DNA of 64,000 bases from Rhodotorula mucilaginosa (GCA_034406715.1 CP137867.1:124001-188000), one strand, 5' to 3'; shown: positions 10,314-27,183, numbered from the stretch's first letter. The notes: generated by a model from the letters alone, not told the origin. A program made the numbers and translations.

Positions 10314-13300
10314 CTAGCGAACGTAAGGGATACCTGACGCAAGAATTCAAGGGTTGGTCAGTCCATCCGAGCGCTGCGCAAGCCCGAGAACCACGACCTC
10401 GAAGTAAGTGAAGAGAACTCACCATTGGTGCGGTACTGGAACTCGTCATAGACGATCGAGCGGGCGTTCTCGCACGCGTTGTCGATGACCGACATCATGT
10501 ACTCTGCCGCCTTTTTCTCGCTCAAGTCGGTCCGGAAGCGTTGCATCAACCGGTCGATCGTCGGCGGTCCTTTGAACGACGGGAACTCGGCCGCGAGCAT
10601 GAGCGCGACCGTCTCGACGATCAAGCGCGCGTGAGGCCGCGCGGCGAGGAACGCCTTGACCGTCAACTCGCGGAAGTGCCGGAACCCGACGCTGTCCTTG
10701 CCCCCCATCAGGACCACCATCTCGTGACTGAGCTTGAACGAGTTGGGCTCGAACTTGACCCCGCCCGGACCGATGTCGAACAGGAACCCAAAGTCGATGT
10801 GCGTGATGCAACCGCGGCCGTCGATCATAATGTTGCCGTTGTGCCGGTCCTTGATCTGGATGATGTAGCACAAGAGCGAGTACGCCGCCATGGACTGGAT
10901 AAAGTGGGTCCGGGCGCGCTGAAAGTCGGAAGACTCGACGGGTCCGAACTTCATCGTGAAGAACGACAGGAGGTCGTTGATCTTGGCTCGGCCCATTTCG
11001 TCACGCGAGGTCGCGTTCGGAACGACATCGATGACACCGCACTGTCAGATAGCGCAAAGAACGGTCTCGTTAGCGCTGCTCTCCTTGCCCTGCCCCGCAC
11101 CATCTGGAGCTGAAGGTCCGAAAAGGGGCGACATACCCCGGGTCCAGTCGCGATGACACGGTACGGAGTGACGAGGAGATCCAAACCGAGCGAGTTGAAG
11201 ATATTCTTGTGCATCGCGATGACTTGGAGAGCGAGGACGTCCTGGCGGCAATCGTCTCCGACTTTGAAGATCGCGCTCTGCCAGGTGTCGTACTCTTCCT
11301 CCTTGGTCGTGCCGGCTTCCTCCTCGACGTCGACCAACTTGTCTTGCGCTTCGAGATCGTCGAGCTCCGCCTTGTGGCGCGTCCGGCGGACCTTGAACGT
11401 CGCCATGAACGGGGCCTGCAGGCGGAAACGAGGTGATGGTCAGTCGCCGCACGGCGGGATCGGGCAAAGAAGAGCAGGTTCCTTACCTTGGCGTGACTCT
11501 GAAGCGGTCGACCCGAGGTACGGTTGATGTCGACCACGATGCCGTCCGGATTACTCGGGAGGTAGACTCCCGGGTCTACCTTGATCTTGGCCATCTCTTC
11601 GTCGATCTTGGCCTTCACGAGCTCGCCCAGGGTACACAGGTCAGTCGACAATTACGCCACAACAAATGTCTGATACCCTCGCGCACCTTCTTTTCGGGCT
11701 TGCTGGCTTTGATGTACGGCTTGAGCTTGCCCGAGATCGAGGTCACCTCGTCGAAAAAGTCGAATTCGCGGTTGTAGAAGTCTCGAGCTTCTCCGGACAG
11801 AGAGTCGACGATCATGTCGACGATTCGGTCCAGCTTCGGCTTCATCGGGTCCGCCTGGCGAAGGCAAATTCCGGGGTCAGTCCAGGTTCGGGGACCGTGT
11901 GGACTGACAACCGCACCTCTTCAGCGTTGTCTCCTCGGTACGCATTCGCCTTCATATTCCAGATAATCTGATGACAGAACAGTTGGGAGATCTTTGACCT
12001 GTTGGGATTTTGAAAAGAAGACGACGAATGAATCAGCTCCCACGATCCGACGAAAGAGAGCCTGAGAACGCACGTCTCAAAGATGAAGCGCTCAGCGTAG
12101 CCGAGTTCGTCGGTCCGCAGTGCTTGCACGACTTGCGGTACATAGAAGAAAGTGACCGAGACCGGGTGGTGCTCCAGGACCCGAAGGGCGTACTGCAGGA
12201 GAATCGCGTCTCCGCCAAATTTGGGGAAGAGGAACCGAAGCGCTTCGGGGACCGGCACGGGCGACCAGTATAGCAGGTGCTGCATCGAATGGCCTCGTCA
12301 GTCGCGTCAACTTTGAGAATGTGTCGGTGATTGTGCGCACCTTGATTTGTTTGCGAGCACTGGCAGACAAGTTTTCGCCGACAAACAGACCGAGTGCTTC
12401 TGGGCAGTCTTGCACGCGTACGGGATCTGTCGTGACCAGTCGCGTGATCTCATCGTTCAATGGCGGAAGCTTGAAGCGCTCGGCAAGGTGAACGACGACC
12501 TTTGGCCAACGCGGCCATGCGAAGCGGCTCAGGCGACGAAGTTCCTGCCGGTAAGACCAGTCAGCAAGCGCCGGGAGGCGACGCGACAGCCTTGCCAAAT
12601 ACGCACCTCCACGTCCTGGAACTCGGCGCTTGGCAACCCCCGCTTCGGATCCAGCAAGGGATTCAGCCACAGCCGAAGTCGATCTGCTTCGTCTTCAAGC
12701 AAGATTCGGAGCAGGCGTTGACGCGACTGGTGCTCTTCACGCTGCTTCGAGGCCAAAGCAAACCCTGCATTCCCGCATTGGTTAGCTCCAGTCTGATTTG
12801 TTTCAGCGTTGTTCGCGGAGTGAATGTGCGCGCACCAGGAAGACGAGCGAACGCGACATCGTGGAAGCTCGTCACGGTCGCATCGAGGCCGATGACATCT
12901 GAAGTCACCGAACCGAGCAGCTCGTCGATGGCCTGCAGGTCAGCGCGAAGCTGGATTCGGTTGCTCCCGAAGGTGAATCTGCAGATAGAGTGAGTGAGTT
13001 TTGAGACGGGAGGTGCCAAGGTGCAGGAGGCCCCTTACGTAGGTTTGACGGAGAACCAGCCAAAGGCCGCATTGTACAGTTCGGAACGGAGGGAGTATTC
13101 GGTCGCGCTCTCCAGTCTCGTCCCCTGCAAGAGGCAGAAGCCAAAGGCGATGAAGCGCAGGCGCAGCTCTCGTGAGAGCGGATGCGTGCTGAGCAACGAA
13201 GTCAGCATTGACCGAACGTTGGCCTCGTACCTCGCGATCGAAGACAAACCTCCAGAGGGCTTGGCGTCCGAGACTTTTGAGCACGAACCGGATGCTGAGG

Positions 13301-16300
13301 AGGACGAGTCGACTGCTGCGGTACCGGAAGGCCTGGAATCGGCTCTGCATAAAGTTGAGCATCGAGAGCATGGGTCCAAAGACCCGGTTCGCTAAGAGGT
13401 AGTCGCGCATGAGGCCCTCTTTGTCGGTCGGGGTGTACTTCGTCTCTTGGTCGAGGGGGCTTCCGGAGCTGTGGAGGATGCCGATAACGGTAAGATTGAT
13501 GTTCGTCTGGAACTGGAAGCGTTGTGATGACTAACCTGAGCGTCTGATTGGAAAGACCGTGGCGCCTGTTCAACGCTTCTGACCATGCCTCCAGGACCAG
13601 GGAGACCACGCGCGGCTCAAGGTCCGGACGGGCGTCTGCGATCCACGTCCACACTTCTTGTCCGATATCGAGCGCCGCTTCGGTGTAGATGCGAACCGGA
13701 AGGAGCACGACGTAGCGGAGGATGCGCGCGTCGGGCTGGAGCGTCAAGATCAGCGAGACGCAACTATTGATCGCCGCACGAGTAATCACTCACGCTCTTC
13801 GACCTGACGGCATGAGCGGCACCGTTGTAGAAGAGATCACGGAGGTCGTCAAGGTTGTGCGGGAGCTTGCGCTTGTGCAGGCGGTCAGCCAGCCGGTCCA
13901 ATTTCCTGAACAATTCCTCGGAATCTGCGAAACGGAGGAGCAGACACTGTTGAGCCAGCGTCTTCGGCGTTCCTAAGAAAGCGGCGCAACTCACCTGTCT
14001 GCACCGCCTTGCCTCCGAAGTAGCCCTTCGCGCCGAAAGTGCGGATAAAAGTCGAGGCGCAATCGGCAGGCCAGTTGGCCCAGGCCGGCAGCATGGCTAG
14101 ATTAAACACGTCTAGACCGTCAGACTGGATGGCAGTCGGCTCGCAAGAGAAGGACGCACCGTATTTGCCGCTCGGAGGCGGGAACTTGACGAGATCGAGA
14201 GCGACACTCTTGCCCATGTCATCGTCGCTCAGCATATTCATGCGATAGCCGTCGCTGGCGTGAGCAATGTACTCTTGCAAGAGTCCTTGCATCTCGAGTG
14301 GCGAGCGGGCGATGCCAGTCTTGATCCAGACTTGCACGTGCTCATGCAGGTAGCGGAGGATCCGGTTCCGCATCGGGTAGTCGTCCGTCAGGGTGATGGT
14401 GAAGGCGCCGCGCTTCGAATGAAACTCGTACGAGGGTGTGTACTGCATGATTACGCGTCAGCAAACTCCGGTCAGCCCACGGCTGGCCTCGGCAAGAGAC
14501 TGACCTCGTCGGTGAATTCGTCGAGGCATGCATGTCGGAGCACCGTCAAGAGCTCGAGCATGACGGTCACGACGCCGAGATCGCAGACGAGGGACGGGAA
14601 GCTGGTCAAGAGATTGTCGAGGTAGCGGAGAGCGGCAGAGCGGACCACCTCTTGTACGGCGACCGTCTGCAGGAGCATGTCCTGGATTTCTCGATAAATG
14701 CCCGCCTCGATTTGGTGAGAAGGGACTCGGGCGCTGATGGCGGAGATGAAGATTGCGTGGACCTGTTTGGAAGTGGGCGATTAGCGCGAGGGGAAGGCGA
14801 TTCTGATCATAAGCATCGCGCCTTACAGTGTCACCGACGGACTGGATAATCTCCGCCCCGGCCGCTTCTTGCGTAAAGGCAGGGACGTCATAGTACGAGA
14901 AGAGCGGTGAGAACGCGCCAGCCTGCGCACGCAAGGTCTCGAGGCGCCACATCGCGCCGAGGAACACGACATGAGCCGGCGAGAGCGACGAGAATCGGGT
15001 GCTTTGAGACGCGATCCCCGTCGACAAGTCGTTCCGGACCGCCTCGACCGATACCGAGTTCCCGATGTGCTTGAGGAGCGCGTTGAGCTGCGCTTCTGCC
15101 TCGACCACGTCCCGACTGAGGCCGACGACGAGGGACGGAGCGCGCCTCGCGACGGAAAGGAGCGCCGAGCGTTGCCACTCGGACAGCGGGGCGCGCGGCG
15201 AGAGGAAGCCGAAGAGGGTGTGCGCGTACCAAAAGCCACGGAACAGCGTACCGAGCGCTGCGGAGATGATCGTCGTGGGGCGGAAATCGGCGCGCGTGAG
15301 ATACGTGTCGAGGACCGAGACGAGCGGCATCAGAGTCGACAGTCGCTGTACACGAGGAACATTAGGACAACGAGTTCTCATGACCGCTGTTGCACGACGA
15401 GACCTCGACTCACCTCGCCCAATCGCGTTTTCGTGTCAATCTTGGTCAAGGCGATGCTCTTGCCGACGTGCAGGGTGAGCAATTCGGTCAAGAACGCCGT
15501 TCCGAACCGTTCTGGCCTGTTTGCGGCGACTTCGGCAAAGCGGTTCAGCGCGGAGATTGCCTGTATCGCGGAAGAGAAAGAGAGCAAAGTGAACTTGTCA
15601 GGCGTACTCGGAGGACGTGAGCGGTGGGCGTGGTACGTACCGTCTGGAAGCGGCCGTCTTCGCTGCTCGAGCACCCTGCCGCAGCACTCACGACCGTGCG
15701 CAGATACTCTCTGAAGGTGTCGGCCGCGTCCTTGCCGAGCACGGCAGCGAGCTCGCTCAGCTCGCACAACGCTGCGCACGCGATCGACTGGTTCGCCGCG
15801 AGGGCGCTCTGCTGCAGCGCACTGCCGACTTGTCGTTGCGCCTGGAGACCCATTACGCGGTGTCAGTTGTACTGCGGCAGTGGGTCCCGGTTAATGAGGG
15901 GAGGGGCTCACGGCGGCAGATTTCGTCTCCCTTGCGAGCAAAGACACCGCATGGACCAGGTTGCTGGCCGTCTCTCCTTGCGACAACGAGTCGCCGTTCC
16001 GGAAAGACGTCATGTCACTCACATCGACCGAGCTGGCGCCCCCGATCAAAGCCCGCTCAAAGCCCGAGAGCTGGTTCAGGATGGCCTGAACGGCCGCGGC
16101 GGTCCCCGTCTCCTTCTCGCCCAAGAGCGCGTGGTAGCACCTCGTGGCGGCGATGAGGACGGGAGTTGCCGTCGTCGGGTCGTCCGAGGGATGCAGAGCC
16201 GGCGAGAGGATGAAACGGCCCACAATCTCGGTCGCCTGGACGCGAAAGGTCGCGAACCGTGTCCCGAGCAGCTCGAGACTCTCGAGTCCGGCCTGCTGGA

Positions 16301-17791
16301 GTGCGTCTTCTACGCCGACGGCATCGGCGTGCAAGAGAGATTCGAGAATCGAGGTCAAGTCGGGCGAGAGCTGCGACGTCGCGAGGGCACAAATACTCGC
16401 GAGGCGCTGTGGGGGCGCACTCGGGTTTACGCTGTCAGCACCCCTCTCGAGACACCCGGCGCGCGGATGCAAGGGCAGAGACTCACAAGGCTCGAGATGA
16501 GGAGCTCGGTGGCTGACAAGTCGGGGCGGTCCTCTTCGACGGCCGTCAACTCGGCGAGCCAGAGCCCGATGGCCTGCCGGCCGACCCTCGCTGCGTCTTC
16601 GCGCCTCGCCGCGTCCACCTCTGCCAGTCCACCGACCTCCTTCTCGCGGAGCAACTTCCACCGTTGCTCGTTGTCGCTCGAGACGGTCGGACTCGACAGG
16701 AGGAGCGAGGACCAGTAGGTCTGCTGCAGTTCGAGACTGGCAAGGGCGTTGGTCGCCGGCGAGATGACGAGTTGCGAGCCGTTCTCGTACGCTTCGAGGG
16801 TGACGATCGCGGCTCGGCCAGACTCGGTGCCGTCTTCGTCGTTGTCCCACTCGGAGGCGGCGAACGTGATGCGGAGTTGGGAGGTGGCGACGTCGTCGAT
16901 CGGGGCGAGGGACGGCTCGGGCGCCGCAGCGGGCCAGGTGGGGATGGTGCTCTCTCGGTAGGCGCGACGGAGGCCGTTCAGCGCTGGGAGGACGTAGGCG
17001 ATCACGCGATGGCCTGCGCGCGCACTTCCGTCATCAGCGAAAATTCCCTTCGCGGATTCAGACCGGCGCGAGAGACCGCTGCCTCACCGGAAGCGTCGCG
17101 AGTTTGCGCTTCGAGATCTGCGTGTACGCGGAGGACGTGCTCGAGAGCCGTGTGCTCTGATTCCGCCGCGCTCGTCGGAGGAGTTGCGAGGGCTGCCCGC
17201 GCCAGCGAGAAAGCGAGTCGATCCGCGGGCGCCACATCGTAAGACCCTGAAGCGACGAGAGGGTCAGTCGTGTTACCAGCGAAGAAGCTGCGGTCAGGGT
17301 GTTGCAGACCTTGTGGGCCGAGAGCTGGCTCGATGGACGACCAGTGCGGGATCTGGTCGACGAGGTCGAGGATGCGCTGCTTGGCGGCGACATCGCCAGG
17401 AGCGGCCGTGACATAGCTCGCTGTTGCAATGATGCTCTCGAGCTGGTCGTTCGTCTGTTCACGGCCACGCGGATGACGGCGTCAGCGACTCGAAGTGGGG
17501 CTGCGAGGGAAACGGGACGACGCACGAGGATGACCTCGCCCTCGCCCTCTTGCGCGCCGCCGTTGACTCGCGCGAGGACTTCATTGACCTGGCTGTGCTT
17601 CGAAGGCAGGACCGAGTCGAACGAGGCGGTGAGGAGCGCGAGGTCGTCATGCTGCGAGGTCGAGGCGAGGTTGGCGGCGAGCGCCGTCAACACCTGCTCG
17701 TGCAGGTTCCTGTGGCGCAGCGTAGCATAGGTCAGCCTTCTCCGCTGCCCCCGCTTTGGCATTTCCCCGCTCACGAGTCGAGAAAGTCCAT
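10314..17791 (-). CDS. STT4: Phosphatidylinositol 4-kinase III alpha (Stt4/PI4KA)
   Basis: Makes PI4P at the plasma membrane from phosphatidylinositol and ATP. Exon 1 is MDFLDS (ATG at 17791), followed by a GTGAGC...CACAG intron; exon 2 continues NLHEQVLTALAANLA. About twenty introns break a helical-repeat N-terminal body of well over a thousand residues. Near the C-terminus the PIK accessory domain (LLYWSPVPVPEALRFL) and the catalytic domain are clear: VYLPSNPDGIVVDINRTSGR, IFKVGDDCRQDVLALQVI with the ATP-binding Lys, the catalytic loop DRHNGNIMID, and DFG in THIDFGFLFDIGPGG. The terminal exon adds GIPYVR with TAG at 10314. Length (about 2,000 residues by subtraction of introns) and domain order match Stt4 rather than Pik1. 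Its start codon lies only 34-85 bases from that of the divergent NMT1 gene. Confidence 0.95.
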
Positions 17792-17876
17792 CTCGCCGAC
17801 ACTGGACGAGAAAGAGCTGAGAAGTATGGACAACTCTCTCTTCTCTCAAGGGCACTGCGTACAGACGGAGCTAGTC

Positions 17877-20610
17877 ATGGACGAATCCAAGATGACGGCT
17901 ACGGCCGCCGACCTCGAGCGCGCCCTCGTCGAATCGCTCGCCGACGCCGCCATGCCTTCCCTCGCCGCTGCCGACGACCAACAACAGCCTGCACCGACCA
18001 CCGCCGAGGACGAGGAGGAGGACGCGACGACTGCCCTCGCGTACCAGGATGGAGATCTGCCAGAGTTCTCCGACGGCGAGTCGGAGCGCAACGCTGCCTC
18101 GTCCTCGGCCGCCGGAGGGGGTTTGCCTCGACACGCTCTCGTCCCCGCCAAATCGGCCAAGGGCCCCGGCGGTCGCAGAAAGGTCCCCATCGCTGCCCTC
18201 AAAGCCCGTCTCACCGGTGCTGGATCGTCCGCGGCATCGGCGGCGGCGAAAAAGGCATCCACGGCCCCGCCGCCGACCGCTGCCGCTGCTCTCACCGCCG
18301 CCCACGCGCAAGACAAGGGCAAGGGCAAGGGCAAGAGGAAAGAGCTCAAACTCTCCGACTCGCAACTCGACGCCGTCGCGCAGCGGATCGCCCAGGAACA
18401 TCCAGAACTCCCGAAACTGTCCCCGGACCAGGTCCAGGAACTCGTCGCCAGCATGCAGATCGACAAGGACGTCCTCCTCGGCAAGAAGGGCCTCATGGGC
18501 AAGGGGACAAAGGACATGGCGTGCGTCTAGCGCGCGACTTTCACTCGGCGTTCGGGGCGCGCTGACGGAGAGAAAACCCGCAGATCGCACAAATTCTGGA
18601 AGACTCAACCCGTCGTCAAGCTGGACCAGCGCGGTCGGTCTTCCTGCTCGTCTGCGCTCGGCCTCTTTTGCTCTCGGACTGACGCGCAAATCTATTCTCC
18701 CGCAGACGAGGTCAAGGAGGGTGTGATCGAGGCGGACAAGAAGCCGGAAGAGATCCGGCAAGAACCAGTCGAGTTGCACAAGGACTTCCGTTGGGTGACC
18801 GTCAACCTCTCGGACCCGAACGAGGTGAGTTGTTACTGAGATGACAGGATCGAGAGGGGCGAACTGACCCAGTCCTCGACAGCTCAAGGAAGTTTACGAA
18901 CTGTTGACGCATCATTACGTCGAGGATCTCGACGCGACCTTCCGCTTCGACTACTCACCAGAGTTCATCGAATGGTACGACGCTGATCTTCGATGGCTTC
19001 TTTGTATCGAAGGCTGCTGATCGTTTCCCTTTCGCTGTTGCCAGGGCACTCAAGCCGCCCGGCTACTTTGCAGACTGGCACGTCGGGATCCGCGTCGCCG
19101 AGACGGGCAAGCTCGTCGCCTTTATCGCCGGCATTCCCATCGAGCTCCGTGTCCGTAACGCGTGCGTTCAACTGTGCCCTCCCTTGGTCGAGGCGATTAG
19201 CGTCTGACCCATTTCTTGCTCACCCACCCCGCCGGCGTAACAGCACGAAGCGCTGCACCGAGATCAACTTCCTGGTCGTGCACAAGAAGCTGCGCTCGAA
19301 GCGCTTCGCCCCGATCTTGATCCAGGAAGTCACGCGGCGGACTCACCTCCGCGGCATCTTTCAGGCGATCTACACCGCCGGCGTCTTCCTCCCGACGCCC
19401 GTCTCGCGCTGCCAGTACTACCACCGGAACCTGAACCCGCCGAAACTCGTCAAGCTCGGCTTCTCGGCCGTCCCGCGCAACTCGACCGTCGCGAGGATGT
19501 CGACGTACTACCGCGTCCCGACCGAGACGAGCATCCCCGGCCTGCGCGAACTCGAGAAGCGCGACTTGAAGCAGGCGAGCAGGCTCTTGCGCGCCTACAT
19601 GGCGAGGTTCGACATGGCCCCCTTGTTGAGCAACAAGGACATTGAGCACGCGCTGTGGACCGGGCGCGGCAAGGATGTGAACGGCAAGCGGGAAAACCAA
19701 GTCACGTGGGCTTATGTCGTCGAGGTGAGTCTCTACGCCCAGTTCCTAACACTGAGAAGCGACGCCGAGGCCGTACTGATTCCTCCCCCTCTTTGTACCG
19801 CCAAATAGGACCCGGTCACTCACCGGATCACAGACGTCTTCTCGTTCTACGCCCTGCCTTCCACCGCTCTCAAATCGCAACCGCTCACCAACGTCAACGC
19901 CGCGTACTTGTACTACTACGCCACGACCGCCGCTCCTTCGTGCGCCGATCTTGGAGACGGCAGTGTCGCCGTCCCGGTCAAGAACTGGAAGGACGAGACG
20001 GCGAGCGAACGTGCGGCGCTTGGCGAGAGGCTCAAGCTCTTGATGGCAGACGCGCTGGTCGTGGTCGCCAAGGTGAGTGGGCCGACCCTCTGTTTGTTGC
20101 TGTGAGTGCGGTTGCTGACTGTTGGGACACGGTCGAGACACAGAATGGCTTCGATGTCTTGAACAGCTTGACGATCCAGGACAACAGCCTCTTCCTCGAG
20201 GACCTCAAGGTATGTGCGATCGGTCCGGTGTTTCTCGACTGATCACGTCTGTCTGACTTTGTTTTTTTTTTTCGCCCTGTAGTTCGGAAAGGGAGAGTGC
20301 GTACTGACACCGCCTTGAGTCGAGCCGATTGAACTGGCATGAACGCAAGCTCACCGTCGTCCTTTTTTGCAGCGGCTTCCTTCACTACTACCTCTAGTGA
20401 GTACGCCTCTCTCGCTCGTCAGGTTCGCCTTGCTAACTAGACTCTTTCCTCGGTGATTGCAGCAACTATGCGACAAAGCCCATCGCTGGCGGTATCGACG
20501 CCAACGAAGGCGGATCCGGAATCGGTGTCGTCATGCTCTGTGAGTCCGCAGTTTGGCTTACTTCTCCTTCTCCGCTCACTATGCTGATGATTACATTCTC
20601 TGCCATAGAG
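17877..20610 (+). CDS. NMT1: Glycylpeptide N-tetradecanoyltransferase (N-myristoyltransferase)
   Basis: Transfers myristate from myristoyl-CoA to N-terminal Gly of proteins. I chose [14 protein letters not shown] at 17877; an in-frame upstream ATG at 17826 (MDNSLFSQGH) is possible. A disordered acidic and Lys-rich N-terminus of about 200 residues precedes the catalytic fold: [34 protein letters not shown], the acyl-CoA-binding segment [20 protein letters not shown] with the RS-KR loop, then [12 protein letters not shown] and [16 protein letters not shown]. The C-terminal half includes [36 protein letters not shown] and a final GSGIGVVML. The stop codon is T plus AG across an intron (20540-20608): without splicing the frame would run on into about 33 unrelated residues, while with it the protein ends at ML as the family does. 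At least eight introns. Confidence 0.94.
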
Positions 20611-21061
20611 GAGCTCAAAAGGAGGCTTTCTGCGCCGTGGAAATACTTCGCACCTGTTTAAAATTTGCAATGCTCTCTCCCTCCCTACAACACGTTCACT
20701 TCTTACCGACGAATGCCTTACCTGTGCGGTTCCGAGCTTCCGGTACTGCCTTAGAGTCTGTGTCTCCCTGCTGCCTGCACCTGTTGACTTTTCCTGGCGC
20801 GGAAGCACGATCGAGTCTCCCCACCTGGCTGTTGCTTGCTGACTGCCACCTTGCATCAACGTCACGAAGGACAGGCCGTATCTGACCGTTGCTAGCCTGC
20901 TGAACAATTCTCTGCGAGACGCTTGGCCTAATACGCGAGCTCCACAAGCGAACGCTCTTCAAGCCGGATCCGACACGCCAGCGTTCGGCTCGCCGTCACT
21001 GCTGCGTAAACAGCCTTTTCTAAACGGCAGGACAATCCAGGTGCTCGGATCGACGCACAGG
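20611..21061. other. Intergenic, NMT1 3' region and OPA3 leader
   Basis: About 450 bases between two rightward genes. A TTTAAAATTTG stretch near 20658 could belong to the NMT1 3' untranslated region. No convincing reading frame or RNA gene was seen. Confidence 0.5.
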
Positions 21062-22320
21062 ATGGCAAGGCAAGTCGTCCGAATGCCTGTCAGGATTCAA
21101 ATCGGCTGACAGAGTGACGTTCACACAGTCTAAAGATCGCTTCGCTCTTTCTCCGGACGCTCTCGAAACCGATTGCGACAAAGATCAAGCAACAGGCAAA
21201 AGGTGTGCAAGCCCCTTGATGGCGTTGACCGGGCGGAAGAAGCTAAGTGCTGCCGCCTTTGCAGAGCATGACGGGTTCAAGAAGCGGACAGTCACCATGG
21301 CGCAGTGGTTGCACAGGGCAGAGTACGTTTCGATGCGCGTGCTAATATGAACCCGCGGCTCTCATTGACATCATGGCTGGTTGCGCGCAGGATGAATGTG
21401 AGCCTGCAGGTGGCGGTGGTTGACTTGCCAGCTTCGCCCAATGTTGATCACCCCTCCTGAAAACCCTACACAGCTGCGCGTCAAGCTCCTCGGCGAATCA
21501 CCGAGGCATGTGCGACCTCTGAGCGAGACGAAAGCCATCGAATCCGGAGCAAACTTCCTCAGCGAAGGCGTAGGTCCAGGGCACCCTGCGCCGGCTTTCC
21601 CAGCTACCTTTCCTCCTGACCCTCTCTCTGTGTTCACAGTTCCTATTCTCGGTTGCGGCGACGATCAGTGAGACGCATCTCTTTCAGCGATGGTTTCGGT
21701 AATTCGGGCAGAACGCTAATACACCCTCCGTGACGCAGTTCTGGGCGAAACATGGCGAGCGCGACGAGCCGAGAACAAGCGACGGGACGGCGTCAAGGAA
21801 GCGCTGGAGCAGCACGAGGCGCAACTCCAAGAGCTCGAGGCGCGGATAGTCCGGGACAGGCAACGTGAGGAGGAATCTACTCGGCGAGAGCGAGAGCTCG
21901 AAAAGGTGGTCGAAGAGGTGCGTGTCCTCCTCCTCCTGCTTCTCCTAATCTACTGCCCTGCGCCTGGGCTCACTCGCAAGTGCTGCCCCGACGCAGATCG
22001 TCTCAATAGGTCTACGAGGTGGCTTTGGCGAGCTGTCGGACGAGTGGAAAAGGCACCTGAGCATGGGTGAACTGGCGTCACGGTTCCGGAATGCGGGACG
22101 CGTGCTGAAGGACGAGGATGACGAAGGGGCACCGCCACCTGACGACGATGAGCCGTCGATACAACCTCTTTCCCCCGATGCCAAAGAGGCTGTTGAGAAG
22201 TTCCGACAAGCAGTCTCGTCGGCAGCGAAAGAGCAGTCCGCTGCGTCGCCGTCTCTACCGCCGTCCACGGCGTCACCGGCAGATGCTGGGACAGCAGCGC
22301 CTAAAGATTCCGATCCATAG
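21062..22320 (+). CDS. OPA3: OPA3-like mitochondrial protein
   Basis: Small mitochondrial protein family linked in humans to optic atrophy; biochemical role unclear. The first coding exon is only 8 bases (ATG GCA AG, 21062-21069) and is followed by a GC-AG intron (donor AG|GCAAGT, acceptor CACACAG at 21128). Joined sequence begins MASLKIASLFLRTLSKPIAT, a typical OPA3 N-terminus. Next exons give KIKQQAKEHDGFKKRTVTMA, QWLHRAEMNVSLQ, LRVKLLGE with PLSETKAIESGANFLSEG, then FLFSVAATI, the conserved hydrophobic segment. After that comes LGETWRARAENKRR with a charged coiled coil (EALEQHEAQLQELEARIVRD) and a long acidic, Pro/Ser-rich tail ending APKDSDP. The tail is longer than in animal OPA3. At least six introns. 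Convergent with the Ca2+-ATPase, 165 bases between stops. Confidence 0.9.
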
Positions 22321-22485
22321 ACCGTTTCATGCATAGACATGTTCAACATTTCTAGATTGCAAGGGGGTGGAAGATAGATGGAAACAGAAAAGACACCTTT
22401 TGGTGGACTTGCTATATGCTGATGCCGCTGCGCAGAGATTGTGAAGGAATACCGAATACGAACAGAACCTGGTTTGTTTCCCCGT

Positions 22486-26361
<3,876 letters not shown>

Positions 26362-26580
26362 CGTGGGCGGTTCGGACTGGACTCTGACGATGCAAGCCTC
26401 TTCAAGCTCAACAAGGCGTTGTACGTATGCAAGCTGGGCGTGAAAAAGTCGAGGCGACGGCCTTCCGGCTCCACGTCAACCGCGTCGACTCTCTCTCCGC
26501 GGCGACCGCGGCCCAGCGTCGCACACCAGACAGCGTTCTCTTGCGCCCTCGCTGCCCGCCCAACCAGCACGTCGAGGAAC

Positions 26581-27070
26581 ATGTTCGGAGCGTTCAGGCC
26601 GACAGCACCAACCAATGTCGGGCTCTTGTGGTCAGTCAAGTCTCCCTTCGAGCCGCTGCTTGCTCGTCGCCTAGCCGTCCCTCCCCCCGAGCTCCTCATC
26701 ACCAGTCCACTCTTACTGACGCAAATGTGCTCTCCGTGCAGGAAGATGCCCTGGCGCATGTCCAAGACCCGCAAGATGCGACAGCGACTCCGACTCAAGG
26801 CCGTCGACGACGTGATCAGCACCCTCCGCGCGACCGGCGTTCAGACCCAGTCTCTCGTCCGTCTTCGTGCCACCCAGCAGCTCGGGACCAGCTCACTGAC
26901 GTGTACGTCTACAACAGAGTGCGGCCCTCGCCCTGCCAGCAGAGACCGAAATGCCCGCAAAGGACAAGTACACCACCTTTTCCCGAACCGACGTTGGGTA
27001 CCGCAAGGGCATGCACAAGACGCCGCACTTTACAAAGATCACTTCGCGCACCAATCCGAAGGGATTCTAG
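26581..27070 (+). CDS. MRPL31: Mitochondrial ribosomal protein mL60 (yeast Mrpl31)
   Basis: Fungus-specific component of the large mitochondrial ribosomal subunit. Three exons (26581-26630, 26742-26856, 26918-27070) sum to 105 residues. The start MFGAFRPTAPTNVGLLWK joins PWRMSKTRKMRQRLRLKAVD, then DVISTLRATGVQTQSL, and a third exon with LPAETEMPAKDKYTTFSRTD and VGYRKGMHKTPHFTKITSRT, ending NPKGF. The WRMSKTRK-RQRLR and KDKYTTFSR-GYRKG-HK blocks are hallmarks of this family, and length matches. Exon phases agree at both junctions. The second donor is GTCCGT, a weaker site. The gene lies 219 bases from the divergent Ca2+-ATPase start. Confidence 0.9.
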
Positions 27071-27183
27071 GGGAATTCATCGACTCCCGCCATGGCACCT
27101 TTGTTGTAATCTACGCATGTCTCCGCCTTTTCCATGACGATCGCGGCGAGGCGAGAACAGATGGAGTGCACGCTCTCGCCGCT

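Noticed and set aside
15624-16718. 364-codon plus-strand frame inside STT4
   Set aside because: Shadow of the kinase gene on the other strand; no independent motif or splice structure.
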